Assembly: GCA_027451915.1 (NCBI GenBank)
Contig: DAIDHU010000001.1
Coordinates: 1-5,609 of the forward strand
Origin: Thiomonas sp.
GTDB taxonomy: Bacteria > Pseudomonadota > Gammaproteobacteria > Burkholderiales > Burkholderiaceae_C
DNA length: 5,609 nucleotides
Reading direction: 5' to 3'
Position numbers and translations under genes: made by a program. The first letter of the stretch is position 1; each line of letters starts with the position of its first letter. The notes under the pieces were generated by a model. That model searched no databases, had not been told where the DNA came from, and was given only the letters and a program-made list of their open reading frames with translations. Shown here piece by piece: positions 1 to 5,609 of this stretch.

Positions 1-1322
<1,322 letters not shown>

Positions 1323-1332
<10 letters not shown>

Positions 1333-1347
1333 GCCGCTCAGCCCGCC
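1323..1347. terminator. Perfect 11-bp palindrome covering both convergent stop codons; possible bidirectional terminator
   Basis: Bases 1323-1333 pair perfectly with 1337-1347 around a 3-nt loop (CCG at 1334-1336). The stem is almost all G/C and would form in RNA from either strand. The uup stop (1330-1332) lies in one arm and the rlmH stop (1338-1340) in the other, so both genes end with the same codons, GCG GGC TGA. The position between convergent genes suggests transcription termination in both directions. There is no T-run on either side, so it is not a canonical intrinsic terminator; it may act with Rho or protect 3' ends. The structure is seen directly; the function is inferred. Confidence 0.5.
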
Positions 1348-1811
1348 CGGTGGTAGGGGTGGCCGGTGATCACGCTGTGGGCGCGGTAGATCTGCTCGGC
1401 GAGCAGCACCCGCGCCAGCCCGTGGGGCAGCGTGAGGTCGGACAGGCGCAGCAGCAGGTCGGCCGAAGCCTTGAGGCCCGGTGCCAGCCCGTCGGCGCCC
1501 CCGATCACGAAGGCCACGTCGCGCCCCTGCTGGCGCCAGCCCCGCATGGCCTCGGCCAGTTGCAGCGTGGTCATGCGCTGGCCGCGTTCGTCCAGCACCA
1601 CGCGCAGGGCCTGGGCGGGCAGGGCGTCCTCGATGCGCTGGGCCTCGCGGTCGATCACGCTGGAGCTGTCCAGGCCCGCGCCGCGGGATTCCGCGCGCAG
1701 CTCGCGCAACTGCAAGGGCGTCTGCGCCGGCATGCGCCGGGCGTATTCGGCGTAGGCCTCGTCGACCCAGCCGGGCATGCGCTGGCCGACCGCGATCAGC
1801 CAGTACTTCAC
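1338..1811 (-). CDS. rlmH: 23S rRNA (pseudouridine-1915-N3)-methyltransferase RlmH
   Basis: SPOUT-fold methyltransferase that uses S-adenosylmethionine to methylate pseudouridine 1915 in helix 69 of 23S rRNA, acting on assembled 70S ribosomes in the cytoplasm. The protein is 157 residues, the normal family length (E. coli about 155). It has the N-terminal strand and RMPGW segment (residues 11-15), the SAM-loop motif FVIGGADG (101-108), and the conserved C-terminal stretch from LTLPH (126-130) through LLAEQIYRA to HPYHR (151-155). I chose the GTG at 1811 because it matches the family N-terminus (VKYWLIAVGQRMP) and has an AGAAGG ribosome-binding site 8 nt upstream. The open frame continues upstream to 1916, but that part is Arg/Pro-rich shadow of rsfS. 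It lies 13 nt after rsfS, whose stop TGA abuts the ribosome-binding site, so translation is probably coupled. Confidence 0.96.
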   Translation of the reverse strand: MKYWLIAVGQRMPGWVDEAYAEYARRMPAQTPLQLRELRAESRGAGLDSSSVIDREAQRIEDALPAQALRVVLDERGQRMTTLQLAEAMRGWRQQGRDVAFVIGGADGLAPGLKASADLLLRLSDLTLPHGLARVLLAEQIYRAHSVITGHPYHRAG

Positions 1812-1815
1812 CGTG

Positions 1816-1824
1816 CCGGCCTTC
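1816..1824 (-). promoter_or_regulatory. Ribosome-binding site of rlmH
   Basis: On the minus strand the sequence GAGAAGG directly follows the first base of the rsfS stop codon and lies 8 nt before the GTG start of rlmH. It is the clearest Shine-Dalgarno sequence among the four intergenic junctions of the minus-strand cluster, and it supports the GTG start over upstream codons in the same frame. Its contact with the rsfS stop suggests that ribosomes finishing rsfS reinitiate here. Confidence 0.6.
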
Positions 1825-2592
1825 TCAAGCCTTGGGCTTGGCCCGCTTGGCGGCCGCGGGGCGCGGAGCCGCCGCCTTCGCGGGCGCCTTCGCCGCGGGC
1901 CGCGCAGCGCGGGCAACGCCTGCCGAGGCCGAACGCGCGGTCTTGGCCGCCGTGTTCGCGGCCGTCTTCCTGGCGGGCCTGACGGTCGGCTTCGTCGCGC
2001 TCGCTGCCTCGGCCGGCGCCGCGCGCCGGGCCACCGGCGCGGAATCGCCCGTGGCCTTCGCGACCGCGGCCTTGCGGGCCGGCGGCCTGGAGGCCTTGGC
2101 CGGCGCCTTGGCCGGTGCCTTGGCGGCGCCTGCGCGCGCGCTGCCCGAGCCCGCGCTGCGCGTGGTCCTGCCCGCGGAGGCCTTGGGCGAGGATTTCGCC
2201 GCGGGGCCGTCGCCGGCCCTGCGCACGCCGGGCTGGGGCTCGGGCGGCTGGCGCACCTTCAGGTGCACGCTCTTGCCGCCCCAGATGTCTTCCAGCTTGT
2301 AGTAGGCGCGGATGGCCGGCTGCATGATGTGCACCACGGCGTCGCCGCAGTCCACCAGCACCCACTCGCCGCTGTCGGCGCCTTCCGGGTTCTTCACCGT
2401 GCCGCCGGCTTCGCGCACCTTGTCGCGCACGCTGGCCGCCAGCGCGCGGGTCTGGCGATTGGAGCTGCCGCTGGCGACGATCACGCGGTCGAACAGGCTG
2501 GTCAGGGCTTCCGTGTTGAAAACCTGGATGTCCTGGGCCTTCACGTCTTCCAGGGCGGCGACAATGATGCGTTGCAGTTTACGGATGTCCAT
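1825..2592 (-). CDS. rsfS: Ribosome silencing factor RsfS with long basic Ala/Lys/Arg/Pro C-terminal tail
   Basis: RsfS (DUF143/Iojap family) binds protein uL14 of the large subunit and blocks subunit joining, lowering translation in stationary phase or nutrient limitation. Residues 1-106 are a complete core domain, from MDIRKLQRIIVAALEDVKAQDI through SGSSNRQTRALA, GEWVLVDCGDAVVHIMQ and YYKLEDIWG. Family members are usually about 105-130 residues; this one is 255. Residues 121-255 are low-complexity: by my count 51 Ala, 15 Lys and 16 Arg against 3 acidic residues, with KAPAKA motifs like histone H1. I expect the tail to be disordered; a role in binding rRNA or nucleic acid is only inference. 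The frame runs without a break to a stop right before the rlmH ribosome-binding site, which argues against a sequencing frameshift. The ATG at 2592 matches the family N-terminus and overlaps the end of nadD by 14 nt. No Shine-Dalgarno is visible, so translation probably depends on coupling to nadD. Confidence 0.95.
   Translation of the reverse strand: MDIRKLQRIIVAALEDVKAQDIQVFNTEALTSLFDRVIVASGSSNRQTRALAASVRDKVREAGGTVKNPEGADSGEWVLVDCGDAVVHIMQPAIRAYYKLEDIWGGKSVHLKVRQPPEPQPGVRRAGDGPAAKSSPKASAGRTTRSAGSGSARAGAAKAPAKAPAKASRPPARKAAVAKATGDSAPVARRAAPAEAASATKPTVRPARKTAANTAAKTARSASAGVARAARPAAKAPAKAAAPRPAAAKRAKPKA
1826..1840 (-). other. Short hairpin at the end of rsfS, before the rlmH ribosome-binding site
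   Basis: CAAGCC (1826-1831) and GGCTTG (1835-1840) form a perfect 6-bp stem with a 3-nt loop. In the minus-strand transcript it covers the last rsfS codons and part of the stop and ends one base before the rlmH ribosome-binding site. It might tune coupling or mRNA processing, but a stem this short can arise by chance in GC-rich DNA. Confidence 0.3.
2093..2128 (-). repeat. Three tandem 12-bp units in the rsfS tail
   Basis: On the + strand GCCTTGGCCGGC (2093-2104) is followed by a copy with one change (2105-2116) and a more diverged third copy (2117-2128). Read on the minus strand they encode the Ala-Lys-Ala-Pro pattern, giving KAPAKAPAKA at about residues 158-167 of RsfS. A related two-unit KAPAKA patch lies near 1870-1893. 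The period is a multiple of three, so copy-number change would lengthen or shorten the tail in frame. Confidence 0.7.
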
Positions 2593-3205
2593 GCGGGGCG
2601 GGGTGGGGTCGGTAGAGGTGATGTCGTTCAATATAGTCTGCCACGGCCGGCGGCACGAGCCCGCGCAGGTCCAGGCCCCGCGCCGCATGATCGCGCACCA
2701 GGGTCGCCGATACGGCCAGAGGGGGCATGTGCAGGCGCAGCAGGCGGTGTCCGCCGGCCCGCAGCGCGGCCAGCAACTCGGGGGCGGGGCGAAGCTCGTG
2801 CTCCGGGCGCGGGGCCGCCGCCAGGTCGGCCGAGGCCGCGATGCGCTCCCAGTCCTTCCAGCTGAGGAAGTTCTCCAGCTGGTCGGCACCCAGCAGCAGC
2901 ACGAAGCCGCGTTCGGGATGGGCCGCCTGCAACTCGCGCAGGGTGTCCATCGTGTAGCTCGGCCCGCTGCGCAACAATTCCAGGTCCAGCACGCGCAGGC
3001 GCGCGTCGGCCTGCGCTGCCAGGCGAACCATGTCCTCGCGTTGCCGCGCGTCGGCGCCCAGCGCGCCGCGCTGCCAGGGGCTCCCGGCGGGGATCAGCCA
3101 GACCTCGTCCAGGCCGAGCTGCTGCAAGGCGCAGCGCGCGAGTTCGAGATGCGCCAGGTGAATGGGGTCGAAGCTGCCGCCGAGCAGCCCGATGGAGGGG
3201 GGCAT
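2579..3205 (-). CDS. nadD: Nicotinate-nucleotide adenylyltransferase NadD
   Basis: Adenylates nicotinate mononucleotide with ATP to give deamido-NAD and pyrophosphate, the shared step of de novo and salvage NAD synthesis in the cytoplasm. The protein is 208 residues, close to E. coli (213). It is a nucleotidyltransferase Rossmann fold: GGSFDPIHLAH (residues 9-19) is the T/HxGH-type ATP site with His16 and His19; PSYTMDTLREL (82-92) and GADQLENFLSWKDW (106-119) are the usual substrate-side segments; VSATLVR (165-171) is the C-terminal ATP motif usually written ISSTxIR, with Ala for the second Ser. The ATG at 3205 places the first motif at the usual distance from the N-terminus. It starts 7 nt after hemF stops, without a clear Shine-Dalgarno, and its last 14 nt overlap rsfS. 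The nadD-rsfS pairing is widely conserved in bacteria. Confidence 0.96.
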   Translation of the reverse strand: MPPSIGLLGGSFDPIHLAHLELARCALQQLGLDEVWLIPAGSPWQRGALGADARQREDMVRLAAQADARLRVLDLELLRSGPSYTMDTLRELQAAHPERGFVLLLGADQLENFLSWKDWERIAASADLAAAPRPEHELRPAPELLAALRAGGHRLLRLHMPPLAVSATLVRDHAARGLDLRGLVPPAVADYIERHHLYRPHPAPHGHP

Positions 3206-3212
3206 CGTCGGT

Positions 3213-4130
3213 TCAGACCCAGTCGCGCGGCGGCAGGAACTGCTCGCTCAGGCGCGCTTCTGGCGAGCCGGGCTCCGGCTTCCAGTCGTAGCGCCAGCGC
3301 ACCTGCGGGGGCAAGGACATCAGGATGGACTCGGTACGTCCCCCCGACTGCAGGCCGAACAGGGTGCCGCGGTCCCACACCAGATTGAACTCCACGTAGC
3401 GCCCGCGGCGCAGCGCCTGGAACTCGCGCTCGCGTTCGGCGTAGGCCATGTCCCGCCGGCGCTGCACGATGGGCAGGTAGGCGTCGAGAAAGGCGTCTCC
3501 GGTGGCGCGCATCAGCGCGAAGCCCGCCTCGAAGCCGCCGGCGTGGAAGTCGTCGAAAAAGATGCCTCCGATACCCCGAGCCTCGCCGCGGTGCTTGAGA
3601 AAAAAGTACTCGTCGCACCAAGCCTTGAACCGCGGGTAATAGCCCGGATCCAGCGCATCCAGCGCCTGCTTGCAGGTGCGGTGGAAATGCACCGCGTCTT
3701 CCTCGAAGCCGTAGTAGGGCGTGAGGTCCATGCCGCCGCCGAACCAGCTCAGGGGCTGCTTGCCCTGGGGATGCACGCTGAGCAGGCGTACGTTGAGGTG
3801 CACCGTGGGTACGTAGGGATTGCGCGGGTGCAGCACCAGCGAGACGCCCATGGCGCTGAAGGGCGCGCCCGCGAGCTCCGCGCGCTGCTGGGTCGCCGAC
3901 GCGGGCAGGCTGGCGCCGCGCACGGCCGAGAAATTGCAGCCGCCGCGTTCGAACAGCGCGCCTTCCTCCAGCACGCTGCTCAGGCCGTCGCCCTCCAGCC
4001 GGCCGCCGGCCGGGCGGGTCCAGGCATCGCGCCGGAAGGCATGGCCGTCGGCGCGCTCCAGCGCGGCGAGGATGCGAGACTGCAGGTCGAGAAGGTATGC
4101 GCGGACGGGTTCGGACATGGGCAAGGGCAT
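3213..4130 (-). CDS. hemF: Oxygen-dependent coproporphyrinogen III oxidase HemF
   Basis: Converts coproporphyrinogen III to protoporphyrinogen IX by two oxidative decarboxylations using molecular oxygen, in the cytoplasm, late in haem synthesis; its presence indicates aerobic haem synthesis. The product is 305 residues (E. coli 299) and aligns along its whole length. The four family histidines are present: His101 (VLHPRNPYVPT), His111 (VHLNVR), His150 (HFHRTCK) and His180 (FLKHRGE). Also present are WFGGGMDLTPYYGFEEDA (129-146), RGIGGIFFDD (185-194) and the long conserved block RRGRYVEFNLVWDRGTLFGLQ (241-261). Two starts are possible: ATG at 4130, or ATG at 4118 (MSEPVRAYLL, 301 residues). 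Neither has a good ribosome-binding site, and a GC hairpin lies 2 nt before the first. It follows mltD by 29 nt and precedes nadD by 7 nt. Confidence 0.97.
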   Translation of the reverse strand: MPLPMSEPVRAYLLDLQSRILAALERADGHAFRRDAWTRPAGGRLEGDGLSSVLEEGALFERGGCNFSAVRGASLPASATQQRAELAGAPFSAMGVSLVLHPRNPYVPTVHLNVRLLSVHPQGKQPLSWFGGGMDLTPYYGFEEDAVHFHRTCKQALDALDPGYYPRFKAWCDEYFFLKHRGEARGIGGIFFDDFHAGGFEAGFALMRATGDAFLDAYLPIVQRRRDMAYAEREREFQALRRGRYVEFNLVWDRGTLFGLQSGGRTESILMSLPPQVRWRYDWKPEPGSPEARLSEQFLPPRDWV

Positions 4131-4132
4131 CA

Positions 4133-4149
4133 GGGCGCCGGGGGCGCCC
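4133..4149 (-). promoter_or_regulatory. GC hairpin between mltD and hemF, next to the hemF start
   Basis: GGGCGCC (4133-4139) and GGCGCCC (4143-4149) form a perfect all-G/C 7-bp stem with a 3-nt loop. In the minus-strand transcript it fills most of the 29-nt mltD-hemF gap and ends 2 nt before the ATG at 4130, occupying the place where a ribosome-binding site would be. It could lower hemF translation or separate hemF expression from mltD. No T-run follows, so it is not a standard terminator. The structure is seen; the role is inferred. Confidence 0.4.
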
Positions 4150-4159
4150 GCTCAGGCGA

Positions 4160-5609
4160 TCAGCGCTCGGCCACGCGGATCAGGCGGCGCGACGCACGGG
4201 TGGCCACGCGAACGGTGTGGCCGGGCCCGCGCCGGCGCTGCGCCAGGCGCAGCTCGCGCGCGTGCGCCTGGCGCTGCTCGGCCAGACGCAGCTCGCGTTC
4301 ATGGGCCCGGTGCTGCTCGGCCAGGTGCAGCTCGCGTCGCGGATGCCACTCGCGGGTGTACACCACCACCAGGGCATGGGGCCGGAAACGCGTGTTCTCG
4401 CGCACGTGGTTCCAGCGCGCCACCTCGGCCACGCTGAGCCCGTAGCGCCGCGCCACGGTGCCAGGCGTGTCGTAGCGCCCGGCGTACAGGCGCAGGCGGC
4501 GCAGCGGCGGCTCCACCGGGGCCAGGGCCAGCACGGCGTTCTCGGCCACGTGCTTGCTCACGTTGGCATCGTCCTGCGGCGGGCGCGGCACCAGCACGGT
4601 GGAGCCCGCCTTGATCAGGGTGCGGCTGGGAATGTCGTTGACCTCGCGCAGCGTGGCCATGGCCAGGTGCAGGTGCTGGGCCAGCACGGCCGGCGTGGAG
4701 GTGCGCTCGACGCGATAGGCCGTCCAGCGGGCCAGCGGCCCCTGGTGCGCGGCCAGGGCCTGCTCGAACTCGGTGGCGTTGTCGTAGGGCAGGAGGATCT
4801 GCGGGTGCGTGGCCGCCAGGATCACCGGCTTCTTGAAGGCCGGATTGAGGGAGCGGAAATCGGCCACCGAAATCCCGGCCAGGCGAGCCGCCTGCGACAC
4901 GTCGATGTCCTGGGTGATGGTCACCGGCTTGAAATACGGGTGGTCGGGAACCGGGGGCAGGGTGATGCCGTAACGCCCCGGATGCTCGATGATGTCCTTC
5001 ACCGCCTGCAGCTTGGGGTAGTAGTTGCGCGTCTCCTGCGGCATGTGCAGGTGGGCGTAATCCACCGGCAGGCCATGCGCCTGGTTGTAGGCGATGGCGC
5101 GCTGCAGCCCTCCCTCACCCCAGTTGTAGGCGGCCAGCGCGAGCTGCCAGTTGCCGAACATGGCATGCAGCTTGGTCAGGTAATCCAGCGCCGCGCGGGT
5201 GGAGGCCATGACGTCGCGCCGCCCGTCCTGGAACATGTTCTGGCGCAGGTTGTAGTGCTTGCCGGTGCTCGGGATGAACTGCCACATGCCCGAGGCCTTC
5301 GCGCTCGAAAGGGCATCGGGGTTGAAGGCGCTTTCGATGAAAGGCAGCAGCGCGAGTTCGGTGGGCATGTCGCGACGCCGCACTTCCTGCACGATGTAAT
5401 AGAGGTACTTGCGCGAGCGCTCGGTCATGCGCGCCACGTAGTCGGGCCGGGTGGTGTACCAGCGCACGGCCTGCTCGACGTAGGGCTGCATCTGCGGCCC
5501 GTCCATGTCGGGGATGCCGAAGCCGGCACGGATGCGCTGCCAGATATCGGTGTATTGCGGCTCGGCGGCGCTGGCGGAGACCGCGGGCACCGCGGCCGCG
5601 CCGCTGGCG
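4160..5609 (-). CDS. mltD: Membrane-bound lytic murein transglycosylase D-like protein with LysM domains (5' end outside window)
   Basis: Cleaves peptidoglycan between MurNAc and GlcNAc with formation of 1,6-anhydroMurNAc, in the periplasm. Residues are counted from the codon at 5590. The first visible stretch is Ala/Ser-rich (ASGAAAVPAVSASAA), like the end of a signal peptide with cleavage before EPQY; the start and any lipobox lie past the window edge. The SLT-type catalytic domain (about 15-210) has ALLPFIES with catalytic Glu86, GMWQFIPSTGKHY (101-113) and AYNWGEG (154-160), diagnostic of the MltD group. A degenerate LysM-like segment (224-270) precedes a LysM domain (about 290-336) and another (about 367-411). 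The last 65 residues are odd: three Arg/Glu/Ala-rich 13-residue repeats, then a basic end (GHTVRVATRASRRLIRVAER). This gene appears to head the minus-strand cluster inside the window. Confidence 0.93.
   Translation of the reverse strand, partial: ASGAAAVPAVSASAAEPQYTDIWQRIRAGFGIPDMDGPQMQPYVEQAVRWYTTRPDYVARMTERSRKYLYYIVQEVRRRDMPTELALLPFIESAFNPDALSSAKASGMWQFIPSTGKHYNLRQNMFQDGRRDVMASTRAALDYLTKLHAMFGNWQLALAAYNWGEGGLQRAIAYNQAHGLPVDYAHLHMPQETRNYYPKLQAVKDIIEHPGRYGITLPPVPDHPYFKPVTITQDIDVSQAARLAGISVADFRSLNPAFKKPVILAATHPQILLPYDNATEFEQALAAHQGPLARWTAYRVERTSTPAVLAQHLHLAMATLREVNDIPSRTLIKAGSTVLVPRPPQDDANVSKHVAENAVLALAPVEPPLRRLRLYAGRYDTPGTVARRYGLSVAEVARWNHVRENTRFRPHALVVVYTREWHPRRELHLAEQHRAHERELRLAEQRQAHARELRLAQRRRGPGHTVRVATRASRRLIRVAER
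4220..4336 (-). repeat. Three tandem 39-bp repeats in the 3' end of mltD
   Basis: Units at 4298-4336, 4259-4297 and 4220-4258 (in coding order) each start with CGC GAG CTG, seen on the + strand as CAGCTCGCG at 4328, 4289 and 4250, exactly 39 nt apart. They encode RELHLAEQHRAHE, RELRLAEQRQAHA and RELRLAQRRRGPG. The first two are close copies; the third diverges in its second half. The period is 13 codons, so changes in copy number keep the frame. Confidence 0.85.

Noticed and set aside
1812..1916. N-terminal extension of RlmH by 35 residues
   Set aside because: The extension is Arg/Pro-rich, is the shadow of the rsfS tail, and lies before the good ribosome-binding site and the family N-terminus.
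2593..2889. N-terminal extension of RsfS by 99 residues
   Set aside because: It overlaps nadD, has shadow-frame composition, and the family begins at the ATG at 2592.
1777..3388. Several long + strand open frames antisense to rsfS, nadD and hemF
   Set aside because: No recognisable domain, biased composition, and complete overlap with well-supported genes on the minus strand.
3094..3621. 175-codon minus-strand frame across the end of hemF and start of nadD
   Set aside because: Arg-rich shadow in the wrong frame; both real genes are intact there.
3162..4445. 427-codon + strand open frame antisense to hemF
   Set aside because: hemF is unambiguous here with all its catalytic histidines. The opposite frame has no motif and is explained by codon bias.
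5588..5590. GTG as the start of mltD
   Set aside because: The frame stays open to the edge with an Ala-rich stretch typical of a signal peptide end. Starting here would leave no export signal for a periplasmic enzyme.

Overview
This is a GC-rich stretch of bacterial chromosome with G or C at most third codon positions. It holds six protein genes and almost no intergenic DNA. The protein sequences and the hemF-nadD-rsfS-rlmH order fit a betaproteobacterium of the order Burkholderiales. An Alcaligenaceae-type genome (Bordetella/Achromobacter relatives) is my best guess, from recall of family sequences and not from a search.

Layout: positions 1-1332 (+ strand) carry the 3' part of an Uup-type ABC-F ATPase gene whose start lies before the window. 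Everything else is on the minus strand, transcribed right to left: mltD (lytic transglycosylase with LysM domains, 5' end beyond the right edge), hemF (coproporphyrinogen III oxidase), nadD (nicotinate-mononucleotide adenylyltransferase), rsfS (ribosome silencing factor) and rlmH (23S rRNA pseudouridine-1915 methyltransferase). Spacings are 29 nt, 7 nt, a 14-nt overlap and 13 nt, so the five genes can be read as one transcript. No promoter is visible; it must lie upstream of mltD or inside a coding region. uup and rlmH converge with only 5 nt between their stop codons, and both stops sit inside one perfect 11-bp palindrome.

The functions are housekeeping: wall turnover (MltD), haem synthesis (HemF), NAD synthesis (NadD), and ribosome control and maturation (RsfS, RlmH, probably Uup). 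RsfS and RlmH both act on the large ribosomal subunit. I see no RNA gene, mobile element, CRISPR array, phage gene or defence system, and no evidence of an undescribed multi-gene system.

The unusual parts are additions to ordinary genes. RsfS carries a tail of about 140 residues rich in Ala, Lys, Arg and Pro, resembling histone H1, which more than doubles its length. MltD ends in three 13-residue, Arg-rich tandem repeats (39 bp each). Small hairpins sit at the uup/rlmH stops, the rsfS stop and directly before the hemF start.
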